Shown in pieces: positions 43,320-52,078 of a stretch of 64,000 nucleotides of DNA. The translations under genes were made by a program, and so were the position numbers. The notes under the pieces were generated by a model. That model searched no databases and was not told the DNA's origin. It saw only the letters and a list, made by a program, of their open reading frames with translations. Positions within the stretch are counted from its first letter, which is position 1. Each line of letters starts with the position of its first letter. The stretch is from Rossellomorea marisflavi (GTDB lineage Bacteria; Bacillota; Bacilli; Bacillales; Bacillaceae_B): NCBI RefSeq assembly GCF_009806575.1, contig NZ_CP047095.1, forward strand, positions 2,174,001 through 2,238,000. The letters run 5' to 3'.

Positions 43320-43958
43320 ATGTGGATCAGCATCGGTTTCAGCATCATCTATCTTTTTTGTATCATTTATATGATTTCTTATCGCCTGAATATAAAAAAA
43401 GCGGTTGAACGTTCAGCCGAAGCCCATTATCCGTCAGCACAAACGAAATTAGAGAATATTATCGTCCCTGACAGGTGGGAGCCCATGATCCCACTTGATA
43501 AACGTTCTAAATCCTATCGGATCGTCCATTGGGGAACACCTGCCGTCATCCTGCTCATGAGCGTTCTATTCATCCTAGTATTCGGAATGGATTTTCTGCA
43601 TGGTTCATTCATAAATTTTGGTTATATCTTTTTTACCTTCTTGGTCATGATCCGGCATCAGGGAAACATCTACCTGTTGGATGATGGGGTCATCTTGAAC
43701 GGGAGATTTTCCTCGTGGAATAAGGTGAAGGGGTACAAAGTTGAAAAAATCGTGAAGTGGCATGAATTATATGGTCTGGATGATCGGTTGAATAACAGCT
43801 ATAAGGTCAGCCTGCTCTTGAAACGGGGCATCTTTCAGCCGAACTACGTGGTACTCACGGAAGAGCGTGACATGAGAAGTGTCGTTCAGCTTTTGGAGGA
43901 TAAAGGAATAGAAGGGACAGTCGCGTATTCGCTTCCCCAAGTGGAGGTGCAGCGATGA
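43320..43958 (+). CDS. membrane protein of unknown function
   Basis: A 212-residue protein with one N-terminal membrane segment (residues 3-22), a hydrophobic pair near 70-110, and a soluble C-terminal domain of about 95 residues that contains YLLDDGVILNGRFSSWNKV, a PH-like pattern seen in bacterial membrane proteins of unknown role. The start ATG 43320 has GGGGGAG upstream. It overlaps the nucleotidyltransferase gene by 4 bp. Confidence 0.7.
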   Translation: MWISIGFSIIYLFCIIYMISYRLNIKKAVERSAEAHYPSAQTKLENIIVPDRWEPMIPLDKRSKSYRIVHWGTPAVILLMSVLFILVFGMDFLHGSFINFGYIFFTFLVMIRHQGNIYLLDDGVILNGRFSSWNKVKGYKVEKIVKWHELYGLDDRLNNSYKVSLLLKRGIFQPNYVVLTEERDMRSVVQLLEDKGIEGTVAYSLPQVEVQR

Positions 43959-44683
43959 CTCTCGAGCGTGCATTTCATTCTGCCAAAGAGTTGATCCTTG
44001 ACCGGTTTCCTTCTTGTCACGCGGCCTTATTGAGTGGCAGTGTCGTCCGGGGACAGGAGACAGCGACTTCTGATCTCGACATCATCGTGATACATAATGA
44101 ACTCGCCTCCTCCTACAGGGAAAGCCTGATCTGGCAGGGATGGCCGGTTGAATTATTTGTCCATAACTCTACTGGGATCCTTGATTTTTTCAAGGATGAT
44201 TGCCTCCGTGGCAGGCCATCACTCCCGCGGATGATCGCAGAAGGGCTGCCTCTGAAAAGTAATCAAACACTCGACTCATTAAAGGTTATCGCAAACAGAC
44301 TGCTGAGTGCCGGACCGGAAAGCTGGGATGAAGATACCATTGATAGGAAGCGGTATTTTCTAACAGATGCCCTTGATGATTTCAACGGGTGTACCGACCG
44401 GGGAGAAGGACTGTTCATTGCCGGTCATCTGGCAGAACTGCTTCATGAATTTGTTTTAAGGACAAATGGATGTTGGATCGGCAGTTCAAAATGGATTACG
44501 AGGGCCCTGAGGGAGTTTGACCCTGAGTATGCACTACGTTTTGTCGATGCATTTGATTCCTATTACAAACACGGGGAGAAAAGAGCGGTGACCACTCTGG
44601 TGGATCAAGCTCTCAGTCCGTTCGGAGGCCGCTTGTTCGACGGATTTTCAATCGGGAAACCCATTGATGAGCCATCTTCCTGA
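43955..44683 (+). CDS. nucleotidyltransferase-domain protein
   Basis: A 242-residue protein with the nucleotidyltransferase core LLSGSVVRGQETATSDLDII (GSxxRG...SDLD), the pattern of aminoglycoside nucleotidyltransferases and MNT-type enzymes. The C-terminal half is helical, HEPN- or KNTase-C-like. Target unknown; a resistance role cannot be inferred from this motif alone. Coupled to the preceding membrane protein by an ATGA overlap. Confidence 0.8.
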   Translation: MTLERAFHSAKELILDRFPSCHAALLSGSVVRGQETATSDLDIIVIHNELASSYRESLIWQGWPVELFVHNSTGILDFFKDDCLRGRPSLPRMIAEGLPLKSNQTLDSLKVIANRLLSAGPESWDEDTIDRKRYFLTDALDDFNGCTDRGEGLFIAGHLAELLHEFVLRTNGCWIGSSKWITRALREFDPEYALRFVDAFDSYYKHGEKRAVTTLVDQALSPFGGRLFDGFSIGKPIDEPSS

Positions 44684-44692
44684 TCATACTAA

Positions 44693-44730
44693 AAAGGGTG
44701 TTCCGTTAAATACGGAACACCCTTTGCTTT
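44693..44730. terminator. bidirectional terminator
   Basis: AAAGGGTGTTCCGT (44693-44706) pairs perfectly with ACGGAACACCCTTT (44712-44725), with T-rich tails on both strands. Confidence 0.9.
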
Positions 44731-45119
44731 TAATCAGGTATGATTTGGAAGCTGTCATGATCTTTTCGATGCATGCCTTCCTCAAATATGAGACGGGTAA
44801 CGAATTTATACGAAATCCCCTCTTTACTTGGAGGGAACGTATCTGCCAATCGGCAGGCAAATTGAATTTTTCGTTGTTCTCCTGCTTTCATAATGGAAGA
44901 GCTCAGGATCGTATTCTGGTGAAGGACGGATGAACACTCGGTCTTTTCATTGTACTGCAGCAGATCTGTCTCGATCCTCTTCAGCTTCTGATCGACTTTA
45001 CCGCCGATCAATTCGTATTCCCCTTTAATGAGTTCTCCTGGACAATAGGCAGAACGATGCAGTACAAGATCGATCTTCGCAGCACCGATCCCCATCTTAC
45101 ACATCAACTTTGCAAACAT
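44730..45119 (-). CDS. Spo0M-like (arrestin-fold) protein, half-length, second copy
   Basis: A 129-residue paralogue of the gene at 39359: MCKMGIGAAKIDLVLHRSAY, then GELIKGEYELIGGKVDQKLK, in the same order. It also lacks the second domain of full-length Spo0M. Start ATG 45119 (or 45122) follows GAGGGTGAG. I see no riboswitch upstream of this copy, so the two may differ in regulation. Confidence 0.78.
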   Translation of the reverse strand: MFAKLMCKMGIGAAKIDLVLHRSAYCPGELIKGEYELIGGKVDQKLKRIETDLLQYNEKTECSSVLHQNTILSSSIMKAGEQRKIQFACRLADTFPPSKEGISYKFVTRLIFEEGMHRKDHDSFQIIPD

Positions 45120-45396
45120 CATTCTCACCCTCGCTTTCTTTATAATATTTATCTGTTCATGGGCAGAATTATCCTCTAACAAAGCTATATTGTAAAGAAA
45201 GAAATCAATGATGTCTACACTATAATTTCGACATTTTTCGATTAACGTTAAAGCCCAAAAGAGTATATAAAATATAATGGAATAGTTGTAAAATAGAGGT
45301 AGATTAATAGAAGGACTTTCTATACAATAGGAATCGGAAGCAATCTTATCTGCCGAACGTGCAGGTAGTGAATATATCGTACAAAGGGGTTATCGA

Positions 45397-47544
45397 ATGA
45401 AGGAAAAGAAAGCAAAGAAAAATCAGACGACGGTCCGTATGAATCTGCTGTTCGTTTCCGTGTTTTTTCTGTTCTCCATGCTCATTCTCCGACTTGGTGT
45501 CGTCCAAATTGTCAAAGGAAGTCAGTATGAAGCGGAAGTATCGAGAACGGAAAACGTCAAGTCGGATAACGGCAATCCACCCCGCGGGAAGATCTATGAC
45601 CGCTACCGGAATGTGATCGTCGATAACGTCCCCATGAATGCCATTACGTATACGAGCACTCAGTCGACGAAATCTAAAGAAATGCTGGAAGTAGCTGAAA
45701 ACCTCTCCAAATTGATCGATATCGACGAAAAAGTGATCGAGAGCATTAACCCTCGTGACAAACAGGATTACTGGCTCCTCCGAAATAAGGAAAAAGCCGC
45801 TGGGCTCGTTACGAAGGATGAATTGGCTAAACTGGAAGCCGACGAAGGAATGAACGAGGATGAACGAAACAAAAAAGTGTATGAAATGCAACTCGATAGA
45901 ATTCCTAAGGATGAACTGAAGGCTATTTCAAAACAAGAATTGAAAGTACTCGCCATCTTCCGCCAGTTCAATACCGGATATGCCCTGACGCCGAAGATTG
46001 TCAAAAATAAAAACGTCAGTGATGAAGAGATGGCCAGGGTAAGCGAAAACCTGTCAAGTCTTCCAGGGGTGAATGTTACTACGGACTGGGAGAGGAAGTA
46101 TGTCCAAGACAGTACATTGCGATCAATCTTAGGTAAGGTATCCACGACGGAACAAGGAATCCCTACCGAATTGGTCGATGACTTCAAATCCAAAGGGTAC
46201 GCTATGAACGACCGGGTTGGGACCAGCTATTTTGAATCAGAATATGAGAGCCTCCTGAAAGGGAAAAAGGAGGAGATCGAACACATTACCAAAAACGGCA
46301 GCGTCATTGATTCTCAGATGATTAAAGAAGGACATAGCGGAAAGGACGTCTACCTTACCATTGATCTAAAGCTTCAAAAAGAATTGGAAAAGATCGTGGA
46401 AGAGGAGTTAAGCAAGCAGGCTGCCAAACGATGGGAGTCACCGTATCTTGATCGTGCCTATCTTATTATGATGAATCCTTATACCGGTGAGATCCTCTCC
46501 ATGGTCGGGAAGAAATATGGTCATGATAAAGACGGAAATGTGGAACTCCAGGATGATGCACTTGGGACCTTCACTTCGGAATACGGAGTGGGGTCGGCTG
46601 TGAAAGGGGCCACCGTGTTGACTGGCTATATGACTGACAGTCTCGCCATCGGCGAATCCCTTTTGGATGAAGCCATCCAGATAAAAGATACCCCGGTCAA
46701 ACGCTCATGGTTCAACCAAAGCAGAGGGGCCATGTACATGACGGATAAGCAGGCACTTGAATGGTCCTCAAATGCTTACATGTGGAAAACGGCGTTTAAA
46801 GTAGCCGGCGTAACGTATCAAAAAGATCAACCGATGAACATCAAAAGAGAAACCTTTGATACATTCCGTAATCATTTTAAACAGTTTGGTCTTGGAGTCA
46901 AAACGGAAATTGATCTTCCGGGTGAAGCAGATGGGCTCCAGGGTTCCGAGTATAAGCCGGGTAACCTTATGGACTTCGCCATTGGGCAATACGATACGTA
47001 TACACCGATGCAATTGGCTCAATATGTATCCACCATCGCCAATGGAGGATACCGCATGCAGCCTCATATCATGAAGGAAATCAGAGAGCCGAACTATGAG
47101 AGTGAAAAAGTCGGATCCTTGTTATACGAACATGAGTCTAAAGTGCTAAATAGGCTTGATGCTTCTGAAGAAGAGATTCATTCCGTCCAACAAGGATTCT
47201 ACCGGGTGGCCCATGGTGCGAATGGAACGGCTAATAACTTTGCCAACGCTCCTTACGATGCCGCCGCAAAGTCAGGTACAGCTGAAGCATTCTACTATGC
47301 CCCTGAACGCGGAAAAAACCTGGAAACCTATAACACGACTCTGGTAGGGTACGCCCCGTATTCACATCCTGAAGTGTCATTTGCAGTAGTACTCCCTGCA
47401 TCTCATCAGGATAAGGACCCGTATGTCAACAAAACCATTGCCAAACGAGCCATGGACAAATACTTTGAATTGAAAAAGGAATACGAGAAAAAGGGCTACT
47501 ACAGCGAATCAACAGACAAGGAAGTTATAGAAACTGAAGAATGA
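45397..47544 (+). CDS. class B penicillin-binding protein (PbpA/PbpH type)
   Basis: A 715-residue class B PBP, a DD-transpeptidase that cross-links the wall. One N-terminal membrane anchor (about residues 17-38), a dimerisation domain with NPPRGKIYDRYRNVIVDN, and the transpeptidase domain with SAVK (Ser400), SSN (457-459) and KSG (625-627). Length and sequence match the PBP2A/PbpH pair that supports rod elongation in Bacillus. It is outside any division-wall cluster, as for pbpA and pbpH. A TATAAT at about 45280 may be the -10 box. Confidence 0.9.
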   Translation: MKEKKAKKNQTTVRMNLLFVSVFFLFSMLILRLGVVQIVKGSQYEAEVSRTENVKSDNGNPPRGKIYDRYRNVIVDNVPMNAITYTSTQSTKSKEMLEVAENLSKLIDIDEKVIESINPRDKQDYWLLRNKEKAAGLVTKDELAKLEADEGMNEDERNKKVYEMQLDRIPKDELKAISKQELKVLAIFRQFNTGYALTPKIVKNKNVSDEEMARVSENLSSLPGVNVTTDWERKYVQDSTLRSILGKVSTTEQGIPTELVDDFKSKGYAMNDRVGTSYFESEYESLLKGKKEEIEHITKNGSVIDSQMIKEGHSGKDVYLTIDLKLQKELEKIVEEELSKQAAKRWESPYLDRAYLIMMNPYTGEILSMVGKKYGHDKDGNVELQDDALGTFTSEYGVGSAVKGATVLTGYMTDSLAIGESLLDEAIQIKDTPVKRSWFNQSRGAMYMTDKQALEWSSNAYMWKTAFKVAGVTYQKDQPMNIKRETFDTFRNHFKQFGLGVKTEIDLPGEADGLQGSEYKPGNLMDFAIGQYDTYTPMQLAQYVSTIANGGYRMQPHIMKEIREPNYESEKVGSLLYEHESKVLNRLDASEEEIHSVQQGFYRVAHGANGTANNFANAPYDAAAKSGTAEAFYYAPERGKNLETYNTTLVGYAPYSHPEVSFAVVLPASHQDKDPYVNKTIAKRAMDKYFELKKEYEKKGYYSESTDKEVIETEE

Positions 47545-47545
47545 C

Positions 47546-47574
47546 CAGGCAGTCCCCTATAAGGGGATTGCCTG
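47546..47574 (+). terminator. possible terminator after pbp
   Basis: CAGGCA and TCCCCT pair with AGGGGA and TGCCTG in a 12-bp stem with one mismatch. The T tail is interrupted (GTTTCTCTT), so read-through is likely. Confidence 0.5.
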
Positions 47575-47597
47575 TTTCTCTTGAAGGGGGAAATGTA

Positions 47598-48176
47598 TTG
47601 AAAACTGAGTCGGAAATTACCGAAATGATTAAAAACGATTCATGGATGATAGAAATACTTAAGGTCACAGCTGAATTAGACCTCCCCGACTGCTGGGTAT
47701 GCGCGGGCTTTGTACGAAACAAGGTGTGGAACCATCTCCATGATCGGGGATGGGAACCAATGAATGATATCGATGTGGTATATTATGACACTAGTGACAC
47801 CGACGAAGAGACAGAGAAAAAGATCGAACTTCAGCTTCTGAAGTCTGTTCCCCATGCTCCCTGGTCTGTGAAGAACCAGGCAAGGATGCATGAGGTGAAT
47901 GGGGATGAGCCGTATGTATCCACCGCCGATGCCATCTCGAAATTCCCTGAGACAGCCACGAGTGTAGCCGTCAGATTGAATGATGAAAATGCTCTCCAAT
48001 TGCTTGCTCCTTGGGGAATCAAGGATCTTGTCAACATGGAAGTGCGGCCGACCCCACATTTTAAGGAAACGCCACATGGATACACGGTTTATGAGAAGAG
48101 AATACAGGAAAAAGGATGGAACAAAAAATGGCCGATGGTGAAGGTCTTTTCCAGAGGGGGGACGGTGAATGACTGA
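47598..48176 (+). CDS. nucleotidyltransferase family protein (NTP_transf_6/DUF925)
   Basis: A 192-residue protein. CWVCAGFVRNKVWNHLHDRG then MNDIDVVYYD carries the G-x-RN...D-x-D pattern of PF06042 nucleotidyltransferases; VRLNDENALQLLAPWGIKDL and MEVRPTPHFK follow. Function unknown. Start TTG 47598 follows AAGGGGGAAA; the nearby ATG at 47593 reads into a stop. It overlaps the next gene. Confidence 0.85.
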   Translation: MKTESEITEMIKNDSWMIEILKVTAELDLPDCWVCAGFVRNKVWNHLHDRGWEPMNDIDVVYYDTSDTDEETEKKIELQLLKSVPHAPWSVKNQARMHEVNGDEPYVSTADAISKFPETATSVAVRLNDENALQLLAPWGIKDLVNMEVRPTPHFKETPHGYTVYEKRIQEKGWNKKWPMVKVFSRGGTVND

Positions 48177-49020
48177 CGGGTACGCTCTATCCTCAAACAT
48201 CCTTGAGCAATGGAAAGCACGGATCCTGCCGGAAGAGGATTGGTTTTTCTTCACGGACGATGAATGCTTCCCTTATGGAGAGATGGACGTGTTAGTGAAA
48301 GCCAATCTCTCACTGGATATCAAAACGTCGTATCTGACGTGGTCTCTTCCTGAAGGGGTATTTGTAAAAAAAATGCACCCAGGCGAATTCGAGGAGCTAT
48401 CATATGAAGCCAGACAGAGAATCTCCGCAATTCAATGGGAACTCGGGAGGGGCTTAGTATTTGATCGTGAAGAAACGGAAGAATGGTTCGGTGAGCATGT
48501 ACCGTCATTATATAAAGGAGCCGGAAAGAAACTCGTACTCTTCACAATCGCTTTTTGGCGTTCACTTGAGGAGCATCAAAAGGAAGGGTTTCTAAGAGCC
48601 TACAGCCGAATGTGGGTAGACGAACAACCATTATGGAAAGGGGCTCCTCCATCTTTTAAAACATTCATGCAGCGGGAATATCCGCATCTTATTCCGTATC
48701 TTGATGTTTTTCCCGACAGGAACGGGGCCAACTGCCTGGCTGCAGTCGCATTCGCCACCGACGCTTCGTCCGATCTCTATCATTGGATGCAGGCAGAGGA
48801 ATTCAACCATCTGATGGCCGGTAGGGAAGAGGTCGGGGACATATCCGGAAAGGAGGTCCTGGTGTGGAGGGATTCTGAAGGGAGGATCATCCATGCGTGC
48901 TATGCGTTGAATGAGGAATTTGTTTTCAATAAGAACGGACAGACGATGTTCAATCCCTGGCAACTTCTTACGGTGGAACGGGTGATAGGCTCCTGGGGAG
49001 AGCCGGTCATATACAGATAA
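48169..49020 (+). CDS. unrecognised protein with papain-like C-terminal motifs
   Basis: A 283-residue soluble protein, acidic and Trp-rich. I do not recognise the N-terminal 170 residues. The C-terminal part has NCLAAVAFATD (Cys), then VLVWRDSEGRIIHACYAL (His) and FVFNKNGQTMFNPWQL, in the order Cys-His-Asn of NlpC/P60 or papain-like amidases. The catalytic role is only inferred. It overlaps the upstream nucleotidyltransferase by 8 bp. Confidence 0.65.
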   Translation: MTDGYALSSNILEQWKARILPEEDWFFFTDDECFPYGEMDVLVKANLSLDIKTSYLTWSLPEGVFVKKMHPGEFEELSYEARQRISAIQWELGRGLVFDREETEEWFGEHVPSLYKGAGKKLVLFTIAFWRSLEEHQKEGFLRAYSRMWVDEQPLWKGAPPSFKTFMQREYPHLIPYLDVFPDRNGANCLAAVAFATDASSDLYHWMQAEEFNHLMAGREEVGDISGKEVLVWRDSEGRIIHACYALNEEFVFNKNGQTMFNPWQLLTVERVIGSWGEPVIYR

Positions 49021-49024
49021 GAAA

Positions 49025-49054
49025 AGAAGGGACCCATTAGGAGGTCCCTTCTTC
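49025..49054. terminator. hairpin between convergent genes
   Basis: AGAAGGGACC (49025-49034) pairs with GGTCCCTTCT (49043-49052). A short T-rich tail (TCTTTTC) on the minus strand suggests it ends the SET-domain gene, whose stop codon it includes. Confidence 0.6.
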
Positions 49055-49438
49055 GTCACTTTCTTTTTCGTTAAACCATAGAGGATCGTCGTTATCGACT
49101 TCACCATTGTAGTTGATAAACAGCTCTTCGCCAGCTTTAATATCCCGATACGCATAAAAATCGAATGTATGATTATCAAAGTTGATGTCATAGATCGTAT
49201 TTGGAGTATAGGAATGGTTGAAAAGCATCCCATAACCAAGGAGAAGGGCTGTATGGTTCATGCCATACTCAAACACATAATCCGCCAAGAAGGTCTTTTC
49301 AATATAGTGATGCTCTTCATTAGGGTATGGAATTACCGGAGCCTCATGAATGAGCTCTCCTTTGGGAATGTCCTGTTTGGCAAAGACACCTCTTCTAAGT
49401 TCCCCGTCACTGACGGGAGACATTTTCACTTCAATCAT
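49037..49438 (-). CDS. SET-domain protein (putative protein-lysine methyltransferase)
   Basis: A 133-residue minimal SET domain. RRGVFAKQDIPKGELIHEAP is the first SET motif, FNHSYTPNTIYD holds the conserved NHS, and IKAGEELFINYNGEV the catalytic ELxxxY. These enzymes methylate lysine with SAM; small bacterial versions have unknown targets. AGGTG precedes ATG 49438. A start further upstream is possible but less well placed. Confidence 0.88.
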   Translation of the reverse strand: MIEVKMSPVSDGELRRGVFAKQDIPKGELIHEAPVIPYPNEEHHYIEKTFLADYVFEYGMNHTALLLGYGMLFNHSYTPNTIYDINFDNHTFDFYAYRDIKAGEELFINYNGEVDNDDPLWFNEKESDEEGTS

Positions 49439-49599
49439 CCTGACACCTGCTTTCAAAATTCTCTTCTAGATCTGTCAGGCCGACCGGCACACGCATGATT
49501 AGAAAAGGGCATAAAGGGTTTTTCATCATTGTTCCCGAGGGGCAACAATCAGAAAACCTCCTCCTTTAGCCTGACAGACTTACTAGTAAATTGCAATCG

Positions 49600-50901
49600 T
49601 TAAAAAAGATCTTTGAAGAAGGATTTGATGCCCCTGGCACTTCGTACAACCCAACTCGCTTTTTCAACCGTCTCATCAGCCGTTACGTCCACTGAGTAAT
49701 CAGCGGGTACCCCGTCAGGAATATACTCCTCTTCAGGAGGATTCTTCACCTTGAGGACGCCGACTTTTTCCCCTTTTTCAATCGGAGCGATCAGCTTACC
49801 GTCATTCGTTACTTTGTCGGGATCCAGGACCAATTCCACCTCGGTTTTTTCTTTTTGTTCTTTTGGAAGGGTCAGTGCAATCGGTTCTTTTATAGCGACA
49901 CTGAGTTCTTTTTCTTTTCCGTTGTATACCTTTATGTTTCCAGGTGCTGCGGTTGCATCCTTTAGGGATAAATCCACTTCCTCGAATTCATTGAATCCGT
50001 AGTCCAGAAGCGCGGCAGATTGAATGAACCGCTCGGCACTGCTGGATTGACCATTAGCATCTTTAGCATCCAGGATGACAGATATGTAGCGGTTTCCGTT
50101 CCGTTCGGCTGTTGCCGTGAACGTGGTGCCGGCAAATGGGGTCGTCCCGGTTTTCAACCCGTCTGCTCCTTTATAATAGAAGGATTTCCCTTTCAGTAGT
50201 CCGTTTGTGCTTTTCATTGTCAGTTCTTCCTCGGTGCCAGGTCTGAACTTCTTGGACGAAAGCCCGGATGTTTCAAGGGTTTCGGGATAGTCGTGGATCA
50301 GACGATAGGCAAGGGTGGCCATATCTTCTGCAGATACGACATTCTCATCATCCGGTTCAGTACCCTCCGGATACATCCCAAGCATATCGACATTGCTGAG
50401 ACCGGAAGAATTGACGAAATGATAATGCTTCATCCCGAGTTCTTTCGCTTTTGCATTCATCTGCTTGACGAATTCACCTTCTGATCCGGCGACAATTTCT
50501 GAAAGGGCGATCGCTGCGCCGTTTCCGGATTTGATGACCATGGCTTCATACAATTCTTTGACTGTATAGGATTCGCCCTGCTTCAAAGGAACATTGCTCA
50601 ATCCGGGAGCATTGGCGAGCTGATAAACTTTGTCGCTGATCTTGTAGGATTGATCCCATTTGATCTTCCCATCTTTAACGGCTTCTTGAACCAGATACTC
50701 CGTCATCATTTTGGTCATGCTGGCAATCCCCAGCTCTTCATGTTCATTTTCACCATACAGGATCTTTCCTGAGTTTCCATCTATTACAATGGCCGCATCC
50801 GCATGGATTTCCGGCTCCCCTGCCGCAAAGGCTTCACCTTGAAACCCGGCGACGGCAAGCATGGATACCAAGAGGGCGGATGCCGTCTTACGTCCATTCA
50901 T
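49600..50901 (-). CDS. dacA: D-alanyl-D-alanine carboxypeptidase (PBP5)
   Basis: A 433-residue low-molecular-weight PBP that trims pentapeptide side chains. Signal peptide MNGRKTASALLVSMLAVAG...EAFA, cleaved after Ala26. Motifs: IASMTKMM (SxxK, near residue 62), VIKSGNGAA (SGN) and GLKTGTTPFAG (KTG). A beta-rich PBP5_C domain follows, and the C-terminus VRSARGIKSFFKDLF is an amphipathic membrane anchor. It is alone here; in B. subtilis dacA is near serS and yaaC-D. Confidence 0.93.
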   Translation of the reverse strand: MNGRKTASALLVSMLAVAGFQGEAFAAGEPEIHADAAIVIDGNSGKILYGENEHEELGIASMTKMMTEYLVQEAVKDGKIKWDQSYKISDKVYQLANAPGLSNVPLKQGESYTVKELYEAMVIKSGNGAAIALSEIVAGSEGEFVKQMNAKAKELGMKHYHFVNSSGLSNVDMLGMYPEGTEPDDENVVSAEDMATLAYRLIHDYPETLETSGLSSKKFRPGTEEELTMKSTNGLLKGKSFYYKGADGLKTGTTPFAGTTFTATAERNGNRYISVILDAKDANGQSSSAERFIQSAALLDYGFNEFEEVDLSLKDATAAPGNIKVYNGKEKELSVAIKEPIALTLPKEQKEKTEVELVLDPDKVTNDGKLIAPIEKGEKVGVLKVKNPPEEEYIPDGVPADYSVDVTADETVEKASWVVRSARGIKSFFKDLF

Positions 50902-51054
50902 ATCTGTATACCTCCAACGTCAAGTGACTTACAACCCCGTTATTTTACCATAGTTTCAATGGGAGGGACGAGTCAGTTTGTGACAGATACAGAAGGATAT
51001 GTCGGAAGAATGTCGAATGGGTAGAGAAGTCTTGTCTAAAAGGAGGGAATCATC

Positions 51055-52062
51055 ATTCCAACTCTAAAAATCAATCTCGAAACCTCTTTGATCCCCTGGG
51101 TAGAGGATATCGCCCGCAAAAATGATAGTTCAGGCCACGCCCTCTATATTATGAAAGATGGGAAGACCGTTCTTGAACATTACGGCGGATACCACTCGTT
51201 TGAACCAGGTGCCCAAAAGGTGAATCCAACATCACGCTTTAACATCGCATCTGCACGGAAGAGTTACATAGGGTTGATGGTCGCTTATGCCCTGTATGAT
51301 GGCTTGCTCAAAATCGATCAACCCGTGCACGATTATGTAAAGGTAAAGGATCCCGTATTCAGGGGGGTCTCCATCAGGCATCTCCTGACCCACACTCACG
51401 GCATCGGAGAAGGGGACAGTGGCCTGTATACGGAATTCACTCCGGGAGAGAACTGGAGTTATAACAATGTTGGGGTAGATACACTGGCGCATCTGGTGAT
51501 GGAGATGTACGGTGTGACCATCAGCTCCTTCCTTCAGGGAAGAATCTTCAATCAGCTGGAGTGGGTGGAAACGGGCTGGATGACAGAAACCTCACATGAA
51601 TTGGTGAAAATCATCGGCAACAGAGATGAAAAGCCTATGGACGGTCTTCATCCAGATAGCGACGGAACTAGGAAAAACTTATTTGTTTCCGCAAAGGAGC
51701 TCGCTTGGTGGGGTCAACTGCACCTTGATAAAGGGAAGGTAGGTAACCGTCAAATCGTCCCAGAAGAAGTGGTCAATCTTGCTACAAGCATCCACACGCC
51801 CGAATCGCTTCTGGATGAGTTGCCACGAAACGGGGCGTTTTGGTACGTACAGGACATCCCGCGGATAAAAAGTGAAATCGGGGATGCTGTACCTGCTGGT
51901 TCCTACCAGATTCTTGGCGTGACAGGACCGACGATCCTGGTGATCCCGAAATATCAAATTGTTGCTGTCAAAATGTATAACAAAAGGTATAATTACGGAG
52001 GCGCAGATTACCTTCGATACTTGAAGGAATTCAGTAATAGGGTGGCTGACGCCTGTACATAA
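51055..52062 (+). CDS. class C beta-lactamase-family serine hydrolase
   Basis: A serine hydrolase of the PBP4*/AmpC-like family with SxxK in IASARKSYIG and YxN in WSYNNVGVDTLAH. No signal peptide, so it may act in the cytoplasm as an esterase or peptidase. AAGGAGG at 51040-51046 is placed 8 nt before an ATT codon at 51055; conventional starts in this frame begin only at TTG 51088, 40 nt from the SD. I set the start at ATT, which adds 11 residues (PTLKINLETSL region). This could also be an ATG changed by mutation or sequencing error. Confidence 0.82.
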   Translation: MPTLKINLETSLIPWVEDIARKNDSSGHALYIMKDGKTVLEHYGGYHSFEPGAQKVNPTSRFNIASARKSYIGLMVAYALYDGLLKIDQPVHDYVKVKDPVFRGVSIRHLLTHTHGIGEGDSGLYTEFTPGENWSYNNVGVDTLAHLVMEMYGVTISSFLQGRIFNQLEWVETGWMTETSHELVKIIGNRDEKPMDGLHPDSDGTRKNLFVSAKELAWWGQLHLDKGKVGNRQIVPEEVVNLATSIHTPESLLDELPRNGAFWYVQDIPRIKSEIGDAVPAGSYQILGVTGPTILVIPKYQIVAVKMYNKRYNYGGADYLRYLKEFSNRVADACT

Positions 52063-52078
52063 ACGGGGGATGAATGGA

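Noticed and set aside
43955..44683. Aminoglycoside resistance gene
   Set aside because: The GSxxRG...SDLD motif is shared by many nucleotidyltransferases with other targets; nothing else supports resistance.
49500..49599. Additional terminator of dacA
   Set aside because: An ATTGTT/AACAAT hairpin is present near 49528-49549, but there is no T run on either strand, so I do not call it.
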